Origin: Peribacillus glennii
Lineage (GTDB): Bacteria; Bacillota; Bacilli; Bacillales; DSM-1321
Assembly: GCF_003429105.1 (NCBI RefSeq)
Contig: NZ_QVTD01000016.1
Span: 62,001 to 126,000, forward strand
Direction of reading: 5' to 3'
Length of the DNA stretch: 64,000 nt
Below are positions 1-9,320 of the stretch, piece after piece. The notes beneath the pieces are model-generated. The model was not told the DNA's origin and did not search any database. It saw only the letters and a program-made list of their open reading frames with translations. A program made the position numbers and the translations under genes. Position 1 is the first letter of the stretch; each line of letters opens with the position of its first letter.

Positions 1-1
1 A

Positions 2-1399
2 GTCACCAACGCCGTTTATAATGCCTCGATCGATTATCTTGGATGGGTATACCTTGGGGCTACCTTATTCTTTGTCATTTTCTCCATCTATTTACTTTTT
101 TCTAAGTATGGCAATATCCGGCTCGGCAGGAAAACTGACAAGCCTGATTTCAGCACCGGTTCTTGGCTCGCAATGTTATTCGGTGCCGGCATGGGAATCG
201 GAATTGTGTATTGGAGTGTCGCTGAACCTGTGACCCACTTCACGGCACCTCCTTACGGAAAAAGTTATACTATTGAGGCAGCGAACACTGCAATGAAATA
301 TACATTTTTTCATTGGGGCCTTCATCCATGGGCGATATACACTGTTATTGGATTAGCCCTTGCTTTTTTCCAATACAACAAAAGGCTTCCAGCGGCCATC
401 AGTTCAGCGTTCCATCCGATTTTAGGCGATAGAATCTACGGACCAATAGGGAAAACGATCGATATCCTGTCCATCTTTGCAACAGTCTTCGGTATCGCAA
501 CCTCTTTAGGGCTGGGGGCCATGCAGGTTACAGCCGGAATGCATGACATATTTGGAATCCCTAATACGTTATTTATCCAGCTGGTTGTCATTGTCGTCGC
601 AACAGTCCTTTTTATTATCTCAATTAACACAGGCTTGGAAAGAGGAATAAAGTACTTATCCAACGCAGCGATTATTTTGTCTGTTGCTATCATGCTGCTG
701 ATTTTGCTTGTCGGTCCAGCCATAACTGTCATTCAAGTGTTTTTTAATACGATGGGTCTGTATATTGGTGACTTTGTAGAAATGAGTTTAAGGTTAAACC
801 CTTTTGGCGAAAAAGAATGGATTGCATCATGGACATTGTTTTACTGGGCATGGTGGATTGCCTGGGCACCATTCGTCGGCATGTTCATTGCCCGTGTTTC
901 AAAAGGAAGAACAGTAAAGGAGTTTGTATTTGGGGTATTGATTGTGCCTACTCTGGGAACATGTCTTTGGATGTCCGTATTTGGGGGTTCGGCACTTGAA
1001 CTCGTTCAAAATAAAGAAAATCATGATTTGGCAAAGCATATCGCCGAAAACGTGTCCTTGTCCATTTTTACATTCTTTGACTATCTTCCATTGAGTTCCC
1101 TGTTAAGCATTTTGGGCTTCTCCGTGGTAGCAATTTATTACATAACTGTTGCCGATACTGCAACCTTTGTATTGGGAATGTTAAGTGAAGGCGGTACACT
1201 TAATCCTTCGAACAAAATTAAAATGACATGGGGTGTGATACAATCTGCTGTAGCTGCTGTATTGCTCTTAGCCGGCGGCTTGAACGTATTGCAAACAGCA
1301 TCCATTGCAGCCGCTCTTCCATTTGCCATTATCATGCTATTGATGTGCTACTCATTACTGAGAGGTTTTAAAAATGAGGTTGAAGTAAAGAGGAAATAA
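2..1399 (+). CDS. BCCT-family betaine/choline-type transporter, 5' end outside window
   Basis: Secondary carrier that imports glycine betaine, choline or a related compatible solute with a cation. The reading frame is open from base 2, so the start and roughly the first 50 residues lie upstream of the window. Seen: the BCCT signature GMGIGIVYWSVAEP near base 185 and the tryptophan-rich FYWAWWIAWAPFVGMF segment near base 840, followed by SKGRTVKEF, with about ten hydrophobic helices. The protein ends in a short charged tail (NEVEVKRK). It stands alone and is followed by a shared terminator. Substrate cannot be read from the sequence; OpuD- or BetT-like are both possible. Confidence 0.93.
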   Translation, partial: VTNAVYNASIDYLGWVYLGATLFFVIFSIYLLFSKYGNIRLGRKTDKPDFSTGSWLAMLFGAGMGIGIVYWSVAEPVTHFTAPPYGKSYTIEAANTAMKYTFFHWGLHPWAIYTVIGLALAFFQYNKRLPAAISSAFHPILGDRIYGPIGKTIDILSIFATVFGIATSLGLGAMQVTAGMHDIFGIPNTLFIQLVVIVVATVLFIISINTGLERGIKYLSNAAIILSVAIMLLILLVGPAITVIQVFFNTMGLYIGDFVEMSLRLNPFGEKEWIASWTLFYWAWWIAWAPFVGMFIARVSKGRTVKEFVFGVLIVPTLGTCLWMSVFGGSALELVQNKENHDLAKHIAENVSLSIFTFFDYLPLSSLLSILGFSVVAIYYITVADTATFVLGMLSEGGTLNPSNKIKMTWGVIQSAVAAVLLLAGGLNVLQTASIAAALPFAIIMLLMCYSLLRGFKNEVEVKRK

Positions 1400-1542
1400 A
1401 AGCAACATTCAAAAGGAATTAAAACGTAAAAATTTTCCTGAAGGGGACATTTTAATTGGAATCCGATCATCCGGGTCCCATTTTCAGCGGATTGTATTGG
1501 CGTTTTACTCAGCAAAAGAGTCTCTTGTTTGGGAATGCAACC

Positions 1543-1583
1543 AAAAAAGCATGGGGTGCAGTACAACACCTCCATGCTTTTTT
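1543..1583. terminator. Bidirectional terminator between convergent genes
   Basis: Stem AAAAAAGCATGG...CCATGCTTTTTT with an extra GGTG/CACC pairing and one bulged T. It has A and T tracts on both sides and sits between the converging BCCT carrier and the MFS exporter. Confidence 0.8.
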
Positions 1584-1589
1584 GCATTA

Positions 1590-2990
1590 TTATGCTTGCT
1601 GATTTTCCGGTTTCCCGCTTTTGATAAAGAAAGAAATAAGCAGGCTGACTGCCGAAAGGACCGCAACGACAAAAAAGGATATATTCACTCCGTACATATC
1701 AGGGTGGCGGATTTCCGGACGATCCTTTGCCAATTCAGTGCTTGTAGTCATGACTGTGACAAGGATGGCCGTTCCAACAGATGCGGCAATCATTTTCATC
1801 GTGTTGTCCATGGCTGCCCCATGGGGAAGCAATCGCTTTGGAAGCAGGTTCAAGGCGGCTGTCGAAACCGGCATCATGACCATGGATAGGCCGAGCATCC
1901 TAATGCTGTACAAAATCGTGATATAGGTAATGGTGGTTGCCGGCCCTAAATCGATAAATGCAAAGGAGGACACTGTGATTATAATCAGTCCGGTAATGAC
2001 GAGCCATCTTGCTCCTACTTTATCGAATATCCGGCCGATAAAAGGCGCCAGGATACCGGTTATCAAAGCTCCGGGTAATAAGGCAATGCCAGCTTCAAAT
2101 GCGGTAAAGTCCCGCATGTTCTGCATGAATAAAGGAATGAGCGTTTCGGCACCAATTAGTCCCATGAAAGTAATCATCCCAATGAGTATTGCAATCGGGA
2201 AAAAAGAATACTGAAAGACCCTGAACTCAAGCATCGGATGTGCAAGCCGCAGCTGCCTTGAAATAAACCATGCCAGGGCAACCACACCAATAGACAGGGA
2301 CAGAATCGTATTCCGTTCAGCCCAGCCGTAATTCCCTGCACTGGTGAATCCGTACAACAATCCCCCAAATCCGAACGACGATAAAATAATGGAAAGTACA
2401 TCGACTTTTGGCCTGGTCACTTCAGTCACATTCCGTAAAGCCTTTACAGCAATCAGAATATCAATCAAAGCAATCGGAAGGATAATGAAAAATAAGACCC
2501 TCCAAGAGTAATGCTCTGTGACCCAACCCGACAAAGCGGGCCCAATCGCAGGGGCAAATGAGATGACCAGGCCCACCAATCCCATCGCCGCTCCGCGCTT
2601 ATGTACTGGAAAAATCATCAAGAATACTGTCTGCATGAGCGGCAGCATCACACCCGCACCACTGGACTGGATCATCCGCCCAAGCAATAGCGTTCCAAAA
2701 TTAGGTGCAAGCCCCGCGACCAGGGTGCCAAAAGCAAAAATACTCATCGCTGAAATAAAAAGCTGCCTGGTAGTAAACCGTTCCAATAAAAAGGCGCTAA
2801 TAGGAATCATAATTCCATTCACAAGCATAAAAACAGTCGTCAGCCACTGAGCACTGTTCGCCGAAATATGCATTTCATCCATCACGGGCGGTATCGCTGT
2901 AATCATCAGGGTTTGATTCAAGATTGCGATAAACGTGCCCGCGAGCAAAAGTGCGACAATGGTTGACTGATTAAACGTTGGTTTCTCCAT
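1590..2990 (-). CDS. DHA2-type MFS drug exporter, 14 helices
   Basis: Proton-driven multidrug exporter of the EmrB/QacA branch (DHA2). About 466 residues with fourteen predicted helices. The N-terminus carries the family pattern IAILNQTLMITAIPPVMDEM, then WLTTVFMLVNG, and a GPALSGWVTEHYSWRVLFF motif-C-like segment. An ATG exists ten codons further upstream, but GGGAGA lies nine bases before the ATG at 2990, so this start is preferred. Single gene with no regulator next to it. Substrate unknown. Confidence 0.9.
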   Translation of the reverse strand: MEKPTFNQSTIVALLLAGTFIAILNQTLMITAIPPVMDEMHISANSAQWLTTVFMLVNGIMIPISAFLLERFTTRQLFISAMSIFAFGTLVAGLAPNFGTLLLGRMIQSSGAGVMLPLMQTVFLMIFPVHKRGAAMGLVGLVISFAPAIGPALSGWVTEHYSWRVLFFIILPIALIDILIAVKALRNVTEVTRPKVDVLSIILSSFGFGGLLYGFTSAGNYGWAERNTILSLSIGVVALAWFISRQLRLAHPMLEFRVFQYSFFPIAILIGMITFMGLIGAETLIPLFMQNMRDFTAFEAGIALLPGALITGILAPFIGRIFDKVGARWLVITGLIIITVSSFAFIDLGPATTITYITILYSIRMLGLSMVMMPVSTAALNLLPKRLLPHGAAMDNTMKMIAASVGTAILVTVMTTSTELAKDRPEIRHPDMYGVNISFFVVAVLSAVSLLISFFIKSGKPENQQA

Positions 2991-3373
2991 TCTTTTGTTC
3001 TCCCATCCATTTTTTGTCAATGATCAACTATGTACCTGGAGGAGCTTTAAGCATGCTTTAATAATAGCCAGGTGCTGGGCATCTTTTGTAGATTACAGAA
3101 TTTCTTTTCAATATTCTATTATTCTGCTCTCTAAACAGGAGGGCTACTCCCATCTCTGGGGGGCTGCCATGCCATTACAGATACATGCTTCCATCGTGCT
3201 GGTTGAGGACATAACCGTACAAACTCCATGTATATAAGCGGTGGCTAAAGAAATTAAGCTGGAAAACTATACAGCATATCAAAAGTATGGTATTGTGCAG
3301 TTAATAATTCCTAGTAACAAACTATGTTAAATTGGATATGGTTATCGACCATTTTTTCATCAGGAGGTATATA
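2991..3373. other. Intergenic region, no gene recognised
   Basis: Divergent spacer between the exporter and the DUF4395 gene. I see no conserved coding or RNA pattern. AT-rich promoter-like sequence occurs around 3290-3350. Confidence 0.5.
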
Positions 3374-3781
3374 ATGGGTATTCCAAAACCATTGGTTCAA
3401 CTTAATCAATTATTTATCGTGTTAAGTGTCCTTACCGCATTGGCATCCAATAAATTGATACTGGTACTTCCATTCGCCATAGGCGTATACACGTTGATAA
3501 CAAAGAAAAATCCGATTATATCGGCGGGTAAAATGTTCCTGAAAAAACCCTTATCCCATTATGTAATGGAAGACAAAGACCAGCAAATCTTTAATCAATG
3601 GATCGCAACAGTATGCCTCGGATTGTCACTGGCTTTCTTCCAGCTTGGCTGGAGCACGATCGCATATGTTTTTAGTGTCATGGTGTTGTTAGCTGCCGGC
3701 ATCGCGTTAATGGGGTTCTGCATTGGCTGTGCGATAAGATATCGTTATATTATGTGGAAGCACAAAAGAAGATTAACATAA
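3374..3781 (+). CDS. DUF4395 membrane protein
   Basis: 135-residue integral membrane protein of the DUF4395 family. Seen: IPKPLVQLNQLFIVL at the N-terminus, four hydrophobic stretches, and the family's C-terminal GFCIGCAIRY with two cysteines. The start is fixed by AGGAGGT seven bases before the ATG; an upstream in-frame ATG at 3332 has no ribosome site. Relatives often sit near thioredoxin- or rhodanese-like genes, but nothing of that kind is next to it here. Function unknown. Confidence 0.85.
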   Translation: MGIPKPLVQLNQLFIVLSVLTALASNKLILVLPFAIGVYTLITKKNPIISAGKMFLKKPLSHYVMEDKDQQIFNQWIATVCLGLSLAFFQLGWSTIAYVFSVMVLLAAGIALMGFCIGCAIRYRYIMWKHKRRLT

Positions 3782-3812
3782 ATAGTTATGTTAGTGTGTG
3801 ATAATAAAATTC

Positions 3813-3862
3813 AAAGAAGACCCTTTTCTTGTGGCTTGTAAACAAGAAAGGGGTCTTTTTTT
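3813..3862 (+). terminator. Rho-independent terminator of the DUF4395 gene
   Basis: AAGACCCTTTTCTTGT pairs with ACAAGAAAGGGGTCTT and is followed by a T run. Confidence 0.85.
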
Positions 3863-4030
3863 GAAACATAATGAAGATGAAGAAAGATTAAAATACCAGA
3901 TTCACAAAGCAATGTTCTGGCCGGAATTTTATTGTTCACAAAGTCTTCAGCAAAGCCGAGGTACGATCGTGCAATTGAAGCAGATTTGAAAATTGAAAAT
4001 TTATTTAGAAGAAACGATGATATAACTGCA

Positions 4031-4063
4031 CAAAAAAAAGAGGAGCTTTTAATTTACTCCTCA
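4031..4063 (-). terminator. Terminator overlapping the stop of the 32-aa gene
   Basis: On the minus strand GAGGAG...CTCCTC is followed by eight T. The 5' arm of the stem includes the last two Glu codons of the small gene. Confidence 0.65.
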
Positions 4064-4152
4064 TCTGTATCTTCATCTTCCGTATGGCCATCTAATAGAT
4101 GTGGGAAGTTGTTTCTAAACATATCCTCTGTAATCTGTTCAATTAAGCTCAT
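4054..4152 (-). CDS. Small acidic protein, 32 residues
   Basis: A short gene with GGAGGT eight bases before its ATG and a terminator at its stop codon, which is what makes it credible. The product starts MSLIEQITEDMFRNNFPHLL and ends in a Glu/Asp-rich tail (HTEDEDTDEE). No signal peptide or membrane segment. Family not recognised. It stands alone between DUF4395 and a DUF7662-like gene. Confidence 0.6.
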   Translation of the reverse strand: MSLIEQITEDMFRNNFPHLLDGHTEDEDTDEE

Positions 4153-4398
4153 TGGTGCACCTCCAGTTGTAAGTTATATATACCCGATTGTCTTAATATT
4201 AATCATGAAATTGTTACTAATTAAAAATAGTCAAAGGCCATGCATTAAGATACTTGGAAATTTGGTTGAAGAGCCAATGGAAAAGGTAGAGGCATCATAG
4301 GTAGAGTAGGGGGCTAAATAAAGTTAGAGAAAATTCCTAAATTTGTTTGTTCATTTGACGATAAAAATGAAAAGATCTTTTATTAGGGGACAAACAAA

Positions 4399-4827
4399 AT
4401 GAATAAACGAAATTCGATTCTAATTAATGGGAGTATATTTTCAGATAAAAATAATATCAATCACGATGAATTTTTACATAAATTCATGCAATTTATTGAT
4501 GGAAATGGTTTAAAGTTCAGAGGTGCAACATCAATCTTTAATGAACAAGGCAAAGTTGAAGATTATCAAAAGAGGTATGATGGTAAATATACAAAACTCT
4601 ATGAATTCCTATTTCAAAGAAGAAGCTGCTACCCGGAAATATCCTTATCATTCACAGAAATTGAAGAGATCCTTCAGTTCAACTTACCAAAATCAGCTTA
4701 TAAGTATGGAGCTTGGTGGTCAAATGAAACAAGTGGTACACATTCACATGCTCGGGCATGGATTCTGGCTGGCTGGAAAACAGCGAAAATTAATTTGGGG
4801 ACAAGTATCAATTTCATGCGAGAGTAG
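4399..4827 (+). CDS. DUF7662-like small protein
   Basis: 142 residues. The C-terminal half (about 62-140) follows the DUF7662-type pattern: KYTKLYEFL, then LSFTEIEEIL, LPKSAYKYGAWWSNE, HSHARAWILAGWKT, and a final basic FMRE. The first 50 residues are not recognised and may be an added segment. AGGGGAC precedes the ATG. Members of this family are found beside restriction or nucleic-acid genes in many genomes, but here it is a single gene. Function unknown. Confidence 0.65.
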   Translation: MNKRNSILINGSIFSDKNNINHDEFLHKFMQFIDGNGLKFRGATSIFNEQGKVEDYQKRYDGKYTKLYEFLFQRRSCYPEISLSFTEIEEILQFNLPKSAYKYGAWWSNETSGTHSHARAWILAGWKTAKINLGTSINFMRE

Positions 4828-5450
4828 GAAATCTATACTGAACCGCCTAAAACGCCAAGTTGTATGCGGATAGATGATTTTCCATTTCACTGAGTTGTTG
4901 AGAGTTGGGACAGGGAGGATTCGTATTTTCCCCCTTTGTTGAGTTAGAGGGAAAAAGATTTGAGCATTAAGATAAAATGATAAGTTATTTGGCTGATAAA
5001 TGATTGTACAGGTGAAAAAATGAAAGTGCTATATGAATTTCCAACAGATGATAATAACTCGATCTGAACATAACAAGGGTTAGTAAAGATGGGGCAATGT
5101 CGAGACGCTGTCCTTTTTTAACGTCCATCTTTTAAACGAACGGGTTACTTGAAGATGAGGGCTGCCAATGGCGGCCCTCATCTTACTCTGGACTGTTTAA
5201 TTATCGATGTTAAATCTCTATATCCAAACTACGAGATAACTCGTTGATACTCAATGGAAAGTGCTAAAGTCAATGGAAACCAGGATGATAGACAAATGGA
5301 AGAATGATTCAATTGATTAATGCACTATCTATGTTGATGAGACTCTCCCCGATTGTTCGTCTTGAATTTTTTCATAGCATACTGCAAGAAACGAAAGTTA
5401 TTACGTATTGGATAGCATGGCTTTTGCGGTGGGAATTAACTGAAGATCAG
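4828..5450. other. Intergenic region with a perfect inverted repeat
   Basis: No gene is supported. The notable element is AAGATGAGGGC...GCCCTCATCTT at 5152-5184, an 11-bp perfect stem with no following T tract on either strand. Confidence 0.5.
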
Positions 5451-5924
5451 TTACTCTCTGTCTCCTCTTGCCCTCTGAGTATCTCTAATATTCTTTTGAA
5501 CCGTGATGGCTGAAAATAAACTAAGAACAAATGCCATAGCATAAAATCCCTTTTCACTTAAATCAATGCTTCCTGCATTGTATAAGCCGATAACCATTAA
5601 TGAAATAGATACAATAAGTGCAAACCAACTGATTCCATAATAAATATTAGTAACTGGTATTCCCTCATCTTTATCCCTTACTGCTTTTTGTAAAGATACA
5701 GATGAATACAGCCCGAATACTAAAACTGCAAAGTAATATCCTTTTTCGTTCAATTCCATCGCTGCATTATATAAGCCTATGAGATAAGCCGTAACACCTA
5801 CTAATAGAGCTGCCCAAGACGCCCCTTTGAAAGCCGGAGTCGGTTCTCCCTCTTTCCTTTCAAATTTCATTTTTGAATCATTTTGTTTTGTATGATCTAA
5901 TAAAACCTCATTATCATCAGACAT
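5451..5924 (-). CDS. YiaA/YiaB-domain inner membrane protein
   Basis: 157 residues with two tandem YiaA/B two-helix units: the first about residues 32-85, the second about 93-147. Both show the repeated pattern GLYNA followed by an E-K-G-[FY]-Y turn. The N-terminal 30 residues are charged and cytosolic. AAGGAGG precedes the ATG. The family has no firm function; in Bacillus the four-helix form is common and stands alone, as here. Confidence 0.88.
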   Translation of the reverse strand: MSDDNEVLLDHTKQNDSKMKFERKEGEPTPAFKGASWAALLVGVTAYLIGLYNAAMELNEKGYYFAVLVFGLYSSVSLQKAVRDKDEGIPVTNIYYGISWFALIVSISLMVIGLYNAGSIDLSEKGFYAMAFVLSLFSAITVQKNIRDTQRARGDRE

Positions 5925-6149
5925 TGAACGTTTCGCCTCCTTCTTTTTATCTAATATGAATGGTGACCATGCTACCCCGCAGTGCTCTGGCTTAAATCAA
6001 TTATATAGAAATTTTTTACAAAAAGAAGGGAATTTTTTCTTGATTAGGCTAATATTTTAAAAATGCCGTGTGATTTCGGATAAGAGACATACTGCTTTTT
6101 TTTGTTCCACTAAAGAGACAGGTTAGAAAAAGCTCTAATCCTTTTCAAC

Positions 6150-6440
6150 CTAGTGGGCGGGTAAGATTTTCACATATGTTTCAACAATGAGTATCTTATT
6201 GTTGATACCATTTTGCTCCACTCCAGGAATAACTGCATTACTAACCATTTTCTGACGAATATATGCAATAAAGATGGTTGGTATGAATATAAGGTAAGGA
6301 AATTCAAGACTGTTTGATCATTCAGTACATAACCTGGGTTTGCGCAATTTTCATTAAACCTTTGAACTGTAGCTTTAATGGACTCAGAGCCATTAAGGTA
6401 TTCTTTAAAAACCTCTAAATTGGTCTGTAAGGAGAGTCAT
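6150..6440 (-). pseudogene. Degenerate coding remnant, family unknown
   Basis: On the minus strand two frames give protein-like text in succession: LEVFKEYLNGSESIKATVQR then, after a one-base frame change, PYLIFIPTIFIAYIRQKMV, ending at a stop at 6150. I do not recognise the family. It could be chance, since no start or ribosome site is visible. The rest of the 800-bp gap 5925-6723 shows nothing else supportable. Confidence 0.25.
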
Positions 6441-6723
6441 ATAAAAATCAGATCCGATTGTTAGTTCACGGCTAAAAATTGGGGAGGCGGTAGCTTCGGA
6501 GTTTTTTTTCATAAAACAGCATGAGTGTTCTATGTAGGGAGCACCGGTGATTATTATCGGATTTTATATACATATCTTTATGTAATCTGGTTTTAGTTAT
6601 AAAGAACTACTTAATATCAGTTCTAAATATTCATTTCTGTATTTTTCCATAATTTAGCAAAAAAAAGGGGAAACAGACAGAATCTATTCTATTTGTAAAA
6701 ATTTATTTGGGAGGTACGATGAT

Positions 6724-7323
6724 ATGATATTTAAAAAGAAAATAGTGGGGTCTTTTTTGCTGGCTTTTATTTTGTTTTTGGGTTCGCTTACGGGATCAGC
6801 AGTAACAGCTTCAGCCAGCACCGATGTTTCGAAGCAATCAGCAGCGGCCACCAAGGCTGCTGTTCCAAAAGGAGTATTCAGCTATCCGTCAAAATTTTCT
6901 AAGACTGAACTAACAGCTGAATTGAAACCTGAAGCAGTAAAACTCATGAAAATATATGCTGAATCTATACTGACAGGAAAGGTAACTAATTTCAATAAAT
7001 ATGTCGACAAGCATGTAGCGGAAAAAGCATCCGGCAATTTTTTATTGGGCAGGAAGTATAACAAGGACAGGTACAAACAAACCGTGACAGCCAACAGGAA
7101 AGCGAATAAGAGATCCACAAGAGATGCATATGCACGGGACTTGAAAAAGGTTACCAGCAAAGGTATAAAGGTATATTATTCAAGCAAGAAGAGCAATGTT
7201 GCGTCCTTTCAATACAGCTATACTCCTCGTGGCTGGGATGCATTCAGTATAGTCTATGTGTCTTTTAATTTTACTAAACAGGAAAATGGGAGATATGTAT
7301 TAGAGTCGTTAAGAATAAACTAA
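6724..7323 (+). CDS. Secreted protein of unknown function
   Basis: 199 residues. Residues 1-31 form a classical signal peptide (basic MIFKKK, hydrophobic core, AxA region at TASAS). The mature part is Lys/Ser/Tyr-rich, with a helical first half and beta-like YYSSKKSNVASFQYSY and FSIVYVSFNF segments. No cysteines. GGGAGGT lies eleven bases before the start. Family not recognised; an extracellular NTF2-like or stress protein would fit but is not shown. Confidence 0.7.
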   Translation: MIFKKKIVGSFLLAFILFLGSLTGSAVTASASTDVSKQSAAATKAAVPKGVFSYPSKFSKTELTAELKPEAVKLMKIYAESILTGKVTNFNKYVDKHVAEKASGNFLLGRKYNKDRYKQTVTANRKANKRSTRDAYARDLKKVTSKGIKVYYSSKKSNVASFQYSYTPRGWDAFSIVYVSFNFTKQENGRYVLESLRIN

Positions 7324-7736
7324 AACATTGCCGATCAAACAAAGTGGCCCCAGATGCAGACATCATTATTTGAGCACAGAAAGGGGCAAGAAACTTTTTT
7401 TGTCTCGGTTGTTAATAACATAACCATCCTTATTTACTTTCAACTATGTAAGTTGAGAGATCAGCAAAGGCTTGACTTACTCACGAAGCACCGCATGTAG
7501 CCTTATAAAATTATAACTAGAAAGGTGATACCCCGCTCTCAATCAGCGGGGTATGTTCGTGCGGTCCGTAATTAACCAATTATATTGCATTTGTTGGATA
7601 AATATTGAGGCTTACTCCATTGTTATATAAGATCGATATGAGAACTAATCCTGCTAAAGTCCTTATTGCATCTGAGTGGAAAAGGATTGGATAACCCTTG
7701 CAGTAAAATTGGATTTCTAAATGGAGGATAAACATA
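7324..7736. other. Intergenic region with a 10-bp perfect inverted repeat
   Basis: ATACCCCGCT at 7528-7537 pairs perfectly with AGCGGGGTAT at 7545-7554 across a 7-nt loop. There is no T tract, so it is either a weak terminator or an operator-like palindrome. The remainder shows no gene. Confidence 0.45.
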
Positions 7737-7973
7737 ATGGAATTTAAAGAATATTTAGAGCAGAAACATGTGTTAAAAAAGGGTGAAAGGAGTTTGAAGG
7801 AGATATCTATAGCACAGTATATTAATAGATTAGAAAACATGAGCCGTGAAGGAATCTATAACGAAGAAAAACAAATTGACCCAATTTTGGAACGGAAAAT
7901 TCAAGAACGCTATCAAGATTGGAAAACATATGTGAAGACGATTGATCACTATCTATCATCTAAAAAATATTAA
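7737..7973 (+). CDS. Small helical protein upstream of the DUF6946 gene
   Basis: 78 residues, charged and almost all helical (MEFKEYLEQKHVLKKGERSL at the start, ISIAQYINRLENMSREGIY in the middle). The pattern resembles the SAM-like helical N-terminal part of recombinases or restriction subunits, but no catalytic residues are present. GGAGG precedes the ATG. It ends 50 bases before the DUF6946 gene on the same strand, so the two probably form an operon. Function unknown; a partner or DNA-recognition subunit is an inference. Confidence 0.6.
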   Translation: MEFKEYLEQKHVLKKGERSLKEISIAQYINRLENMSREGIYNEEKQIDPILERKIQERYQDWKTYVKTIDHYLSSKKY

Positions 7974-8023
7974 TCAATTACAATAATTATGATTCAACAA
8001 AATCTAAATGCAGGAGTGGTAAA

Positions 8024-9154
8024 ATGGGGAAATTCTTTGTTCCTTCAGATGGGGCATTATCATGGAGAGCTTTCCTTGCAGATCCTGAGAAGCAGTGGAA
8101 AAAAGGGTATTCGGCTTATGAATTAGCTAATTGTTGGGAAGGAGCTAACAATTTACCGTATTGTGTTGAAAGAGTTTTCAAACAGAGTAAGTTGCCTCTG
8201 TTTAACGATGTAGAAGTATTGTATGCATTTCCTGAGTACAAAGTCCCTTTACCTAAAGGAAGCGCAAGCTCACAAAATGATCTTTATGTGCTAGCAAAGG
8301 CAAATAAAGAGTTATTAACTATAATGGTGGAAGGAAAAGTTTCAGAATCCTTTGGAAAAACTATTGAATCTTGGTTAGGTGATAATCCTAGTGACGGTAA
8401 AACAACAAGGTTGGAATTTTTGTGTTATCAACTTGGTTTAGATGAGGAAAGTGTATTAAAAAAAAGATATCAATTAATACATAGGGCTGCATCGGCAGTG
8501 CTTGAAGCCAGAAAGGTTAATGCTAAGAATTCACTTATGCTTATTCATTCATTTAGTGAGACAGGAAAATGGTTTGAACACTATGCAGAGTTTGTGAAGC
8601 TTTTTCATCTATCCCCGCAGAAAGATGGGATTGTCGGACCGGTACAATTAAATGGGGTAAATCTCTATTTTGGATGGGTGACGGATGTATTGGCAGTTAA
8701 GAGAGAAATCGATCAAAGAGCTGCCAAATCAAAAGATTATTATTATAGCTTGTTTAAGACAGACAAAGCTAGAATGCTGGCAAAAGAAATCGATGATTAT
8801 ATTTATAAAAAAAGTTTGTATAAGGATGATGACGAGGACTATCATCAACGATATAAAAATGGGGTTCGAACAGATTGTATAGGTTATGTAAGCAAGAAAG
8901 GTTCATATAAATTTGCAACAATAACTGCAGCCAGGAAAGCATGCTTCGTACTTCATCTGGGAAAGAAACTACACACAGAAACAGCGAAGAAAATACAGAT
9001 GGATATAGATGAATTGCTTGGTAATGAGTATGAAAAATCTGACCTGACGAGACTGACTCCTGGTGAAGTGTATATTAGGTTGGAGTGGGTAGATAACATA
9101 GAGCAAATAGTCAGCTATATAGATAAGGCATATGAAATGAGGTTGCAGAAATAG
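8024..9154 (+). CDS. DUF6946 / DUF5655-like protein with PD-(D/E)XK-type motif
   Basis: 376 residues in two parts. Residues 1-225 match the DUF6946 type: FFVPSDGALSWRAFLADP, YSAYELANCWEGA, YAFPEYKVPLPKG, then ASSQNDLYVL and TIMVEGKV. Asp86, Glu103 and Lys105 have the spacing of a PD-(D/E)XK nuclease core. Residues about 283-376 (from DCIGYVSKKGSYKF to YIDKAYEM) resemble DUF5655, a domain often attached to restriction-like enzymes. A ribosome site GGAG lies before the ATG. With the small gene upstream it makes a compact two-gene unit. Nuclease activity and a defence role are inferred, not shown. Confidence 0.7.
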   Translation: MGKFFVPSDGALSWRAFLADPEKQWKKGYSAYELANCWEGANNLPYCVERVFKQSKLPLFNDVEVLYAFPEYKVPLPKGSASSQNDLYVLAKANKELLTIMVEGKVSESFGKTIESWLGDNPSDGKTTRLEFLCYQLGLDEESVLKKRYQLIHRAASAVLEARKVNAKNSLMLIHSFSETGKWFEHYAEFVKLFHLSPQKDGIVGPVQLNGVNLYFGWVTDVLAVKREIDQRAAKSKDYYYSLFKTDKARMLAKEIDDYIYKKSLYKDDDEDYHQRYKNGVRTDCIGYVSKKGSYKFATITAARKACFVLHLGKKLHTETAKKIQMDIDELLGNEYEKSDLTRLTPGEVYIRLEWVDNIEQIVSYIDKAYEMRLQK

Positions 9155-9320
9155 TAAATACTAAATTAAATTGAAATCTGTTCTTTCATGTCAGGACTCA
9201 ATATTTTGGTTTACTGAACTAAAGGGATACTTTCAAAAAACAAAAAATTGGTATCAGGTATTAAAACTAGGTATAATATTAATAGTTTTAGATACTTAGA
9301 CGAATTGGGGTCTTTTATTC

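Noticed and set aside
7528..7554. ATACCCC/GGGGTAT palindrome as a CsoR site
   Set aside because: The 10-bp arms and 7-nt loop look more like a hairpin than an operator, and no promoter surrounds it.
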